Of a stretch of DNA of 64,000 bases, positions 48,093 through 60,300 are shown piece by piece. Source of the stretch: Helicoverpa zea (lineage: Eukaryota > Arthropoda > Insecta > Lepidoptera > Noctuidae). Location: positions 12,960,501-13,024,500 of the forward strand of contig NC_061456.1 of assembly GCF_022581195.2 (NCBI RefSeq), given 5' to 3'. Each line of letters begins with the position of its first letter. Positions within the stretch are counted from its first letter, which is position 1. Under the pieces are notes generated by a model, which made no database searches, was not told where the DNA came from, and saw nothing but the letters and a program-made list of their open reading frames with translations. A program made the translations under genes and the position numbers.

Positions 48093-50963
48093 CTAATTAA
48101 AAGACACTTTCTTCTTAACATCATCAACATTAGCTTTACTTCTAACTTGCACTGGCACTCTTTGCATGACAATATCGACCTTATTATCTTCACCATTAGT
48201 ATCAAGTTTGCTTGCAGGGGACAGTTTTGTGGTGTTTGCAGTGAGAAGAGCTAGTTTTCTTCTTAGTTCCCTCACTTGGGCGGCGCTGGCGAGCTGAGCG
48301 GCGCCTCTCGATAGTACGTCGGCTCTTAGTTGCTCGCATTCTGACCTGGAAATGTACAAATCCTAAAATAATATATCATATCTGTAATATTCCTCAAAGC
48401 GTCATCTTGTCACGGGCTAAATAGATGTCGTATTATGGACACTCATTTGCCTAGCCTTTTCGTAACTATGTTGGTGTCGGTCCAAACAACTGACAACTTC
48501 CGGTACAAAAATTACGTTAAAATCCGCACGACAGATTTCATGTGTTGCAGGCAAACGAAGCCGGAAATACGCCACTGGAACTTAGTATAATTACTTTAAA
48601 ATAAGTATATTCAACAAACTCACTTCAAATGCTCTAGCACAGCCGGCAGCCAGTCGTTGACGTTGTGGTCGCAGGGCTTGCTGAACCACCGCGCCAGCTC
48701 CCGCCGCTGCTTCTCACACGCGCCCTCCAGCTGCGTGATGCGCTCCTCGTAGCTTTCTGTAATTAATTCGGGTTAAAGTATGCATAATAATATTATAAAG
48801 CTGAAGTGTTAATCTCAGTATTTACTGGTCAGATTTGAAAAAAAATATTATAGGGTTAGATGTCTATTGGGCAAGAAATAACCCATAAATTTATTCAACA
48901 GAACGCCGGTAAAACCGCTAGTGGAAAAGCTGGATATAAACACACATGGTCTTACTACAAAAACTTTTAAACGTCTGATGATCATTTGTCTAAATAAGGA
49001 CCGTTTTGCAGCCACACTTTTTTTTTGTAATTTCTAGGACTAATAAGCATGGCAACAGATGTAAAAAATAGTGATCCTGATTCTGATCCATTACATAAGT
49101 ATATATTATAAAGAAAAAAAATATATTATAAAGAAAAAGTTGTGGTGGCCTAGTGGGTGAAGGACCAACCTCTCAAGTATGAGGGCGCGGGTTCGATCCC
49201 AGGTCAGGCAAGTACCAATGCAACTTTTCTAAGTTTGTATGTACTTTCTAAGTATATCTTAGACACCATGGACTGTGTTTCGGATGGCACGTTAAACTGT
49301 AGGTCCCGGCTGTCATTGAACATCCTTGGCAGTCGTTACGGGTAGTCAGAAGCCAGTAAGTCTGACACCAGTCTAACCAAGGGGTATCGGGTTGCCCGGG
49401 TAACTGGGTTGAGGAGGTCAGATAGGCAGTCGCTTCTTGTAAAGCACTGGTACTCAGCTGAATCCGGTTAGACTGGAAGCCGACCCCAACATGATTGGAA
49501 AAAGGCTCGGAGGATGATGATGACATAAGTATATATTATGTTAAAGTTTCCTAAAACTTTTAAAAGTGGTGTATTTTCATTATTATTTGATTGTGAAAGA
49601 AAAAAGTAAATGTGATAGATAAGTCACCAGCCATACCTATAAGTTCTCTGTCGTAGTGGGCTGCAGCTCCGGCTTGTTGCTCCCAGACCGTCTGCTTCTC
49701 ATGTAGTAAGGCATCTACCTCAGCTTGCTTGTTGGCTAGCTCTCGTCTCAACTGGAATTAATTAAATATTTACAACATTATTATTTTTTTTAAATAGTAC
49801 TTGTGTACTACGCAGTACTACATCTGATTAGTTGTAATCATAGTGGAGTTAATGTTCAGTCTTGGTTGGAGTTACAAAATCAATAATAATACAAAGATTA
49901 CGGTGAAAATTGGGGGGCAGGTTGCTTAGTCCCATTAGACAGACAGTGGAAACTTAATCTTTTCCAGATATGGGAAGTTATTCCCTATGGATGATAATGA
50001 AGATGCAAGCAGAAGCTAGTCTCCGCCCCTAAGACGACCCACTGACCCTAGTTTGTTATAAAAATAAAGAAATAAGTATTACTCACCCTAGAATTAGTTT
50101 GTTTCATTTGTGTGAGACTCTTGACCATTTCCTGCCTCTTGTCCTCAACTTCAGCAAATATGGAATTGCCTTTTGCAGCTAAAAAATACAAAATCATTAT
50201 GAGGCACAAATACAACAAAAATCCTTTACAGTTTCAATTTTATTTAATTTATGTTTCAGAAAATATTACCATGTGGTTGCAGGTCCTGCTGGGTGTCTGT
50301 GCACTGATGCAGCATGGCTTTAGCTTCAGCTAACTCAGCAAGCGCAGTAGCTTCCCGCTCATTAGCTGCTCTCAGTTCCTCCCTACGCAAATCCGCTGCC
50401 ACACGCATCTCTGCCATTTCCGATATCATCTCTTCAGCTTTCATCCGCCATGACGCAATCTCCATCTTCGCTTCCTCAAGCGCCTCTTTCGCTGAAGCAG
50501 CATCAGATAAAGCGCTGTTAACAGTCCTTCGAGCCTCTTCCAACTCCGAATTATCCCGCTCAGGACTTTCCCTCACTTTAAGCGATTGCTCCTCTTTCAA
50601 ATTCCGAATTTGTGTTTCGAACTTTTTAATTTCTACCGCATGTCGTTCAGTAATTTCTGTCCGCTCTTCCCTCAGCTCGGAAATCTCTTCTTGCAACGAA
50701 GTTATACGTGAAGTCAGATCATTCTTTCGACGAGCATCGTCAGCCTGATAACTTTCTAACTCTGCGGTCAAATGTCTCTGAACGTCCAAGGCAGTTTGGT
50801 AACTTCTTCTAGCATCGTGTAGTTCTTGTTTTGTTGCTTCATAACTGCTCGATAAGTTATCGTATTGTTTCTTGAGTAAATAATAACGCTCACTTAGCTC
50901 ACCATTTGTTAATTCTTCTGCTTCTGTATAGTTAGTCTTGTTACTGATAGTGGAGTAATCCAT
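48093..50963 (-). CDS. Spindly: Spindly: dynein-dynactin adaptor (428 aa, 5 exons)
   Basis: Exons, in transcription order: 50270-50963, 50087-50178, 49637-49751, 48624-48756, 48093-48345. Phases fit throughout. Residues 1-230 are a long Glu/Lys/Arg/Ala coiled coil. Residues 235-246, at the start of exon 2, read GNSIFAEVEDKR, which is the Spindly motif that contacts the dynactin pointed-end complex. Further coiled coil follows, then a Trp-containing RWFSKP...NDWLPAVLEHL segment and a basic tail ending KKKVSFN. Known role: recruits dynein-dynactin to kinetochores through the RZZ complex and supports chromosome alignment and checkpoint silencing. It is shorter than human SPDL1 (about 600 residues), as insect forms can differ in the tail. 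Intron 3 holds a complete SINE. It shares a 373-bp upstream interval with Sec8. Confidence 0.88.
48952..49020 (+). mobile_element. Half copy of the 19.8-kb MITE
   Basis: tactacaaaaacttttaaac and gaccgttttgcagccac repeat the left half of that element; the right half is missing. Confidence 0.5.
49110..49522 (+). mobile_element. tRNA-derived SINE, family A, full-length, 17-bp TSD
   Basis: Head ggtggcctagtgggtgaagg and ggttcgatcccagg, tail ggatgatgatg. Exact flanks acataagtatatattat at 49093-49109 and 49523-49539. It is inserted in Spindly intron 3, antisense to the gene. Confidence 0.88.
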
Positions 50964-51336
50964 GTTTAAGGGGATCTTTTACTGATTATTCCTATACAAT
51001 CTGCACTTATTATCTATAAAGATTAGCAATATAATAATTAAAATACATTCACAATCACGAATCCACCTTGGCCTTGTAAACAAAACGGACTTTTTCAAAA
51101 CCTAAAATGACAACACCATTGACAACCACATGTTTTCCATAAACTAAAATTTTCACTATCCAATCACATTATTACTCTTCAATTTCCGAACGACACGCAA
51201 ATGACATTTATTTATTTTGACAACAGTCGTCGAGTTTGACGTTTGATGACGGATTTGTTATTGGGGGCGTAGTGATATCATAATTTTTATCACTGAAATT
51301 AAGGAAAACACCGTATTTATTTGCAAAATATACACA
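50964..51336. promoter_or_regulatory. Bidirectional promoter interval, Spindly / Sec8
   Basis: Only 373 bp separate the two divergent start codons, so both promoters and 5' UTRs must lie here. It contains a CCAAT-like ccaatcacatt at about 51161-51171. No TATA box was recognised for either gene, as is common for housekeeping genes. Confidence 0.65.
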
Positions 51337-54300
51337 ATGTCCTCTCCTCCTCCTACTAAACCCCCTCGGGGGGTCAAACAAGGAAAAGAAACAGTAAGTG
51401 TTCTATTACTTCAGCAGCAATCATGCAGACACGGTATTCACGAGATAAAGTAAGGAATTTCTAATTTTCTGCTAGTATTGGCCTATATTTTCAGCTTTCT
51501 TTTCTACAGAAAGTGTTAAATCATGCTCTTATTGCCAGCAATTTCAATTTATGGCCATCTATCGCTTGCGAAGCAGGCTGTTTACAAAATACAAATCGTA
51601 CATCAACTTAGTGGTGATTGAGTATATTAAACTTACTTTTTTGACAAGTGATTTACGATAGCTTACCATTTACAAAATACATCTAAATTTTTTTCCATAC
51701 AATATATTTTACATACTAATGAAAACATAATCTCTTCAGAGTGGTTTGCTGATGTCAGTAATCCGCACTCTCTCAGCGAGTGAAACAAATGAACAGCGGG
51801 AGAAAGAGCGAGCCAAACTCGAGAAGGAGTACAAGAAGAGTGATGCAAGACTCGATGAGCTTGTGGAACAACATGCTCAGGAGATTATGGATGTTATGCA
51901 GGTAAATGCTTGTCAGTTGGGGTTGAATTTAACAAGATGTATCATTAGGGATTAGATTTCACATTTATTGAAGGCTATAAGGCTACTTATAATCCAGGAG
52001 AGTAAAGAAGTTCTCACAAGAAATGTAGTGACCAATGGTTAGATAGTTTATCTTGAAACTTTGAAACGAAGAAGAAGAAGAAAACGAAGACGCTTCCTCT
52101 ATAGTCAGAGGCAGATTTACTGTTATGGGCACTGTGGGCATGTCCTAATTTGCTTTTAACTTCACTTATTTATTCTCTCTTTATTCTCAGACTTACTCCA
52201 CAATCATACTTAACGTGAACTCTTCATGCTCATACAGAAATTCGGTGCGGTTACCACAGCACTGTCAGTGTGGGGCCAGCACTGTGACGCGGTGGTCGCG
52301 CGACTCGGCGCGTGTCGCGGCTTGCTGCGGCTGCGGAGAGATGATCTGAGGAGACTGTGGGCGGACGCTCGTACCCATCATTATGCACTACAGATGTTGA
52401 CTGACATGTAAGTGGGAATTCAGAGAATTTGTGAATCTAGGTTTTGGTGGTCGTTTTCCCATAATGTACTGAAACTTTGCAACTGAATTAGCAATTTCTG
52501 AGCAAAAACAAATAGGAAATGGTAAACTGAGCTTTTTGGGTGCTGTCTTTTGTTAATTTTGACATTCACAAGTGCAGTTTTGCAGCCAAGTTGAATACAT
52601 GACTTTGAGCATGAATTCTGACTACAGATTTTGGATCTCAAATAAAAAATGGTAAGAAAAGATTACACCATAAAAATATATTGTACATACATTCATCAAA
52701 CTTTCTTTGATTATTAAGCATTACTTATACTCTCCTCCACAGTGAACGCGTAGTAGTATCAGAGCGAGAAACCCGCGAGTCGCTGTCCGCGGGCCGCGTG
52801 CTCGCCGCCGCGCACACGCTGAAGGCAGCCCTCGACACCGCCGACACCACGCTGTCGCATGTCGACGCTCTCAACACTACGAGGCAGCATTTACAGGTGA
52901 TTAAAGTTTATTTATAGGTTCTTACCATGTTGAAAATGTGCCTTGACGACCTTTTTGGCAACCCTAAGTAAGTCATCATCTTCTGAGCCTTTTCCCAACT
53001 ATTTTGGGGTTGCTTCCAGTGGATGTAGCTGAGTACCAGTGTTTTACAAGGAATGACTACCTATCTGACCTCCTCAACCCAGTTACCCGGGCAACAAAAT
53101 AACCCTTGGTAAAACTGTTAGACTTACTGGCTTCTGACTACCCGTAACAACGGCCAAGGGTGTTCAGTGTCAGCCATTTGTGGCATACGTGGCAACCCTA
53201 AGTATTTATATTTGTTCGATTTCATTTACACAACTTCAAAAGTCAATTACATAAATCAGAGTAGATAAGTACTTTCTTTGCAAAGGAACCTTAAAAATAA
53301 GGTATAGTCATAGACTGTCACAAAACTGGTACATCCAAGCTACTTTTACCGATTTCTATTTCCTTTCAGCAAAAGAAACGTGAGCTAGTGGAAGTGATAG
53401 TCCGTCGCGTGAGTGAGGCGGTGTACCGCGACGAGCGGGCGCCGCTCACGAGACGCGTGTCCGCCAGGAGACGCACTGCGCTACTGCTGGCCGGTGAGAA
53501 TATAGAAGATAAAAATAATACTAAAATAAACTGTTTACAGATTTCCAAAAAGTTAACGTATTTTTCATTTTATAATACAGTCGACTCTCGTTAATTCGAA
53601 ACTCGAGGGACTCTAAAAATATTACGAATTATCGAGTTTTTGAAATACTAAATGGTTCGAAATTTGTGAGAGAAAATAAATAGAATTTCGAATTATCAAG
53701 TGTTGATCAATTATTATTTACTAGCTTCCGCCAGCGGCTTCGCCCGCGTGGTGTGTTGATAAAAAGTTGCCTATGTGTTAATCCAGGGTATCACCTACCT
53801 ACATACCAAATTTCAACCAAATCCCTCCAGCCGTTTTTGCGTGAAAGAATAACAAACATACATCCATACATTCTCACAAACTTTCACATTTATAATATAA
53901 GTAGGATTGACTGCTATTCTATAACAATGTCAAAAGTTTAAAAATGCATTTGTGTACACACATGTACCTACTTATTCATAATATGAATTAAGTAATCTTT
54001 CGAAACAACCCCGTCGTCATACTGGTTTGCTACAGAGCAGATTGCTGCCACTCTGAATTCAGAATGCTCTCCGACTCTGACTAACCTCACTCTTTCCGCC
54101 CCTTTCTCTCTGCAACTTTGAATTGTCGAGTGTTGGACGACTAGGAATTCGAAATAACGCGTCGTTTTGTTACATAGCAATGATTTTTTCGTTTGAATTA
54201 CCAAGTGCATAAAAATGTATTGATTTAGTTCGAAATATAAAGAGATTTTGTAGGGAACTCGTGATAACTTTGAATTAAAGAGAGGTTCGAATTATCGCAG

Positions 54301-57300
54301 GTTTGAATTAACGAGAGTCGACTGTAGTTAAAAGACAAAGTACATAAATATGGCAATCCTACGGGTCTTAGTAGGACAAACACCCGTGATGGTTGTACTT
54401 CACCGTAATCAGCTAGTAGTAGTAGATTCACAAAAAATCTACTGCAAGTCAAAATTTACAACAACCAATACCACAGATCGTTTTACCGATGGGATGAAGT
54501 TGAGTCCCTTTCAGGAAAACTTCATATAAACTTTTGGTTGGACAAGTCGCAAAAGTATCCTCATTATCTTTAACAAAGCAATATTTTTTATTTCTATTCC
54601 CCTATTACAGAATTAACAAAAAGCGAAGAGGTGACAGACGCATACTTACAAGAAGTGACACCGGAGTTCGAAGCATCGTTATCGGAGGAAGATAAAACCT
54701 TTGAGACTACGGTCATGATATCGCTTGAGGCTTTGGGCGTTTTGGAACAACTGAAAGAGGCTACTGAGGTAAACAATAATAGCATCCAGACCGATTGTCG
54801 GCCGCGGCGGCTGTTCTCTTTAAGGACATCAGCCACTTGCGCAGGACATTTTATATTGTACAAGCATTATTGCGCAGACACTGGTGCACTCTCTCTTCCC
54901 TGACTCTCATAGTACCTATGTACAACTTAGTAATATATTGGTGTAGCAGTAGTATTATATAAGGTGTGAATCTTTACTCTGCTGTCATTTTCTCTCAACT
55001 TAACTCACAAATGCCCGAAAATTTACTCAAAAATGCTTTTCTGCCTTCCGAATGAATCTTTGAAACAATCCTTTTTCCTTTTTAACAAGAGCGGTCCAAT
55101 TTTGAGTAGTGCAACTGTTATTAAGACAAAACTACCGTGTCACTTTGGACACCAGTAAAGTCAATAAATTCTTTTTCATTCCAGAAATTCAAAGTCCAAA
55201 TACAGAACGAACTTCTAGAAGTAATAGACTCAGTCTCTCGCCGTATAATAGAGGAAGGCGAGGTTGAAGCGGATGCTGAGTTAGACGAGGATGGAGAGAT
55301 GCCCGACAGCGAGGGTGTGACAGAGACGGGCAGACCACTTGCGAGATTGGTTACGAGTTTAGGGGAGGAGTTTAGAGCTTGCGCTACTAGGAATAAGAGG
55401 TAAGGAGGAAAATAAAATAATATTTATCAAATAGAAGGAACTTTTACAATATGCTTACATGGACTTTGAGCCACAATCTAAGCGCAGCTTGTATCTTGAG
55501 GCTCAAAAAATATAGTGGAGGTTTCTTTCCTTTCACCACGCAAGAAGATGATTTTTCAATCTTCTTATTTTCATTTCCTTCTTTCTTTTCTTCATCTTCT
55601 TTCTTTTGGGGTAGCAGGGTAATATTTATGCAGCATAAATTATGCTAGGTCCAAAGGGATAGAGATACCATATTGGTCCAGTTTAGCCCATTGAAACATT
55701 AGGTAGGTTTACATTTAATACCAATTGGTGGGGAGCTAGGTAACTTGAAATCGAGGAAGAACATTGGATCTTTATTCCCATCCGGATACGTTAAGTAGAA
55801 CCCTCGGGACGTGGTTGAAGCAGTGGGTAGTACTTCAAAATAAGCCTGTGTGTTTTAGCCAGTGAAATATTTTTAGATTGTTACAATTATGGAGAGCTTC
55901 GCTACAGAAGTATCGGCTGCCCGACACCTGTCTACATACTGAGCAGCATTACTGGAGTGCCGTACAACAAGTGGTGAGTTCACATGAATGTAAATCCAAT
56001 AATTATTTTTCTTTAGTAGTTAAAACACTAGGTAAAAATACCATATGATGAAATAAATAAAAAAGATATAAATAAGTCGATTGGTTCTGTTATGGATTCT
56101 TCTCAATATTTTATAGTTTTGCAGTGTTGTGTAGTTTTTTTATCTAGTGTCTCTTTCGCTCAAATATCGTTTACCACTTAATATTGCACTACACTAAACA
56201 GAAAAGAAAACGGTATCAAATAACGAGGTCGTTTTTTCTAGACATTTTATTTATCAATAGAAAAATCTATCGCTGTACTTACCATCTTTCTAAAACAATA
56301 ATTCTCTCATAGAAACTTATGATATTTTAGCTACAACTGCTGCTAACAGAATACCTAGAGATAGAGAGTGTGAACTTAGCGGCACAACGTTCCGTCGCCG
56401 CAGTGACCGACACTACGGAGCTGCGGCTCGCCGACTATTTCGCTAAGAAACGCCCGCAGAGACGACGACCTAAACTGTTCAAGCTTTCAGGTAGGATATT
56501 AGATCGTTATATGATTTCATTCACAGCTACATAATTTCCACAAAAATTACTGCTTCGTTGGGTTAGTTAGCAAGCGCGGCTGCTGTGCCCGAGGTCTCGG
56601 GTTCGATTCCCGGGTCGAGCCGAAACTGCTTTGTGGGTTTTCTAAAACTTTCACAAAAGCAGCCCGTAGTTGAAAGTTGGTGATTGATTCACCCGTGCAT
56701 CGGAGAGCACGTAAATGTCGGTCCTGCGCCTGATCTCTTTCCGGTCGTGTCGGATTGCCGTCCCATCGGGCTATGAGTGTCTGCGCAAATGCTCGTGCAC
56801 TATAATATATCCTGCACGGCTGGCTGGTCTCTTATATGAGACCAACCACCGTGGTCGAAATCGAGCGTGGACGCCATTATTTCCACATATGTTTACCGAG
56901 TTTCATTTAAATAGGGGTAGTACATCGGGGAAGTATATAAGGGTGTCCATAGGGGTAGTACATAAGGGCAGAACATAAGGGAGTACATAGGGGTTGTACA
57001 TAAGGGAGTACATAAGGGCAGAACATAAGGGAGTACATAGGGGTAGTACATAAGGGAGTACATAAGGGAGTACATAGGTGTAGTACATAAGGGAGTACAT
57101 AGGGGGAGTACATAGTGGTAGTACATAAGGGAGTATATAAGGGAGTACATGGGGGTAGTACATAAGGGAGTACATGGGGGTAGTACTTAAGGGAGTACAT
57201 AAGGGAGTACATAAGGGTGTACATAGGGGTAGTACATAAGGGAGTACATGGGGGTAGTACATAAGGGAGTACATGGGGGTAGTACATAAGGGAGTACATG

Positions 57301-60300
57301 GGGGTAGTACATAAGGGAGTACATAAGGGAGTAGATAGGGGTAGTACATAAGGGAGTACATAGGGGCAGATCATAAGGGAGTACATGGGGGTAGTACATA
57401 AGGGAGTACATAGGGGCAGATCATAAGGGAGTACATAGGTGTAGTACATAAGGGAGTACATGGGGGTAGTATATAGAGTAGATTCATCATCCTCGGAGCC
57501 TTTTTCCCAACTATTTTGGAATCGGCTTCCAGTCTAACCGGATGTAGCTGAGTACCAGTGCTTTACAAGGAGCGACTGCCCTATCTGACCCCCTCAACCC
57601 AGTTACCCGGGCAACCCAATACGCCTTGGTTAGACTGGTGTCAGACTAACTGGCTTCTGACTACCCGTAACGAATGCCAAGGATGTTCAATGACCGCCGG
57701 GACCTACAGTTCAACGTGCCATCCGAAACACAGTCAATGGTGTCTAAGATATACTTAGACAGTACATACAAACTTAGAAAAGTTGCATTGGTACTTGCCT
57801 GACCTGGAATCGAACCAGCGCCCTCATACTCGAGAGGTTGGTTATATAGAGTAGATAAGAGAGTATATATCTATAGTATTTTAGAATATGTAGGTAGGGG
57901 TAGTACAAAGTAAAGAGGTAGTGAAGGAATATAATATGTATAACGATAGTACATAACTGGGTGCCTATAGTTAGAACATAGGATAGTAGAAATTTGTAAT
58001 AAATATGTAGACCACAATAACATGTCTTCTTAAAGGACGATGGGCGTTTTGGTACCCTGTCCAACAGTGTTGATTCTAGTACCATAGCGTAGGTCTTGGC
58101 ACGGCAAAAAAAAATTACTATGACGACTAGTCCCAAATCCTTGTCCATTTCGCGTGACATCGACTAATAGAATGTGTAATGTTCGTAAATCGTCAACGTA
58201 GATGTAGTTCTTAAATCCAACTGTATTGAATAAAAACTGGTAAAGTAACAAATACAGGAATTTCGCCTTCTTAAAATGTTTGCCTGCCGAGTGCTTTAAA
58301 AAAAGACTGTGCAATTCTTTGCAGTTCACGCAGAACTAGCTTATGTATTTGATGAAAGTCTTTCAGTATTTACAATCAATTAAGGTTGAAAAGTCAGGAG
58401 ACGATGTTAACATAGTACATATTACGACTTAATCTTGCTCCTCAAGAGGTGCTGAGATAATGATGAATTTCTTCTTAAAAAAAGGTGAATAGAAATGTTT
58501 TGAACTTTTGTCAAATCAGATGACGATTGTGTTTCCGTAGTATGACTCCATAGACTATTACAACTTTTAGATTATAATAGAGTGTATCTCAAACAATGTA
58601 AGATGTCTATTACCTGAGTTTTAAATTATTACACTGACGACATATGCCTCTTAATGAATTTGCATATATGGATGACATACTTGTTTCTATGTCGATTCAA
58701 TTTTTATCGTTACTCGGATCGGACAGCTAATTGAGGCAAGCCCCATAGTTTTTATTATTTTTCACGTAAATACCTTTCTAATGATATATCATACGTTACT
58801 GTTGGAGCGGGTACCAAATCCCATACAAAGTGCCCATTGTCCTTTGTTCAGGTCCCCCGGCGGTATCGCCTAGCTTGTCAGCAAGACGTCACAACTACCC
58901 GCTAGTGTGTCGGCCGGATCCCGCACATTTGCATGCAGTGTTGCCAGCCTTGCATCCTCTGTGTGCTCACATTGAACCTGTTACTGGGTGAGTAAATGAA
59001 ATCAGATTTTTTATGCGTTGAACGTTTTTGTGCAACTTTGCGCAATAGTACTGCGCAAATTTGCGCAAAAGTACTGTGTTACTATACGTATACTTACGGA
59101 TTGAGTATTGAGAGAAAAATTCTTGTTTGAACTTGTTTATTTTTGTATGAACTTTTCCTGTTGAACACTTACAACCTATCTCTTAACTCCATTTTATATT
59201 CCGTAATTTCCGTGTTCCAAATTCGATATCATTTTGCTATGACATGTGCTGTCATAATAAATCTTCTTTTATTTTGTATTCGAGAAATTTCCAATGTCTA
59301 CATTCTGTTTCTGAGGGATTTCAAATTCAAATTGCCAAACGTTCTATTTGGCACACAGGGGTGGCGAGTGTTCTCTCCGCGCGTTCATCACGGACTACGT
59401 GCGCTGCGGCGAGTCCGAGCGCCTCGCGTCCGCCGCCAGGCAGCAGATAGACGACGCCATGCGGGCACCCAGCGCCTGGCGGGAGCGGGCCCCGCATCAG
59501 GGACCTGGGTCAGTATTGCGTCATGGCTAAATTGGTGTGCCATTCTTGTAAGACATTTAGCGCTACAACACAGATTGTTTGACAGGTCTCGTCAGCGCAC
59601 GATCTTCACATGTTGCGGCATTGGGTGGCGGGCCCTCGCCGACACAGCGCTAGCCGCGCGTCGCTGCGGCACGTGCGGCGGCTTGGAGGCTCTGCGCGCG
59701 ACTGGCGCCGCCCTCGCCGCGCTCGCCACGCACTGCCGGGCGGCGCATGCGCGGCTCTGTCCTACTACTGCACAAGGTACAGTGTGTCGGCACGTGCGGC
59801 GGCTTGGAGGCTCTGCGCGCGACTGGCGCCGCCCTCGCCGCGCTCGCCACGCACTGCCGGGCGGCGCATGCGCGGCTCTGTCCTACTACTGCACAAGGTA
59901 CAGTGTGTCGGCACGTGCGGCGGCTTGGAGGCTCTGCGCGCGACTGGCGCCGCCCTCGCCGCGCTCGCCACGCACTGCCGGGCGGCGCATGCGCGGCTCT
60001 GTCCTACTACTGCACAAGGTACAGTGTGTCGGCACGTGCGGCGGCTTGGAGGCTCTGCGCGCGACTGGCGCCGCCCTCGCCGCGCTCGCCACGCACTGCC
60101 GGGCGGCGCATGCGCGGCTCTGTCCTACTACTGCACAAGGTACAGTGTGTCGGCACGTGCGGCGGCTTGGAGGCTCTGCGCGCGACTGGCGCCGCCCTCG
60201 CCGCGCTCGCCACGCACTGCCGGGCGGCGCATGCGCGGCTCTGTCCTACTACTGCACAAGGTACAGTGTGTCGGCACGTGCGGCGGCTTGGAGGCTCTGC

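Noticed and set aside
50314..50748. 144-codon + strand frame, Ser/Ala-rich
   Set aside because: Antisense of Spindly exon 1 coiled-coil codons.
56893..57461. Overlapping - strand frames with Tyr/Leu/Pro/Met/Cys repeats
   Set aside because: Direct translation of the 12-13 bp minisatellite within a Sec8 intron; no gene features.
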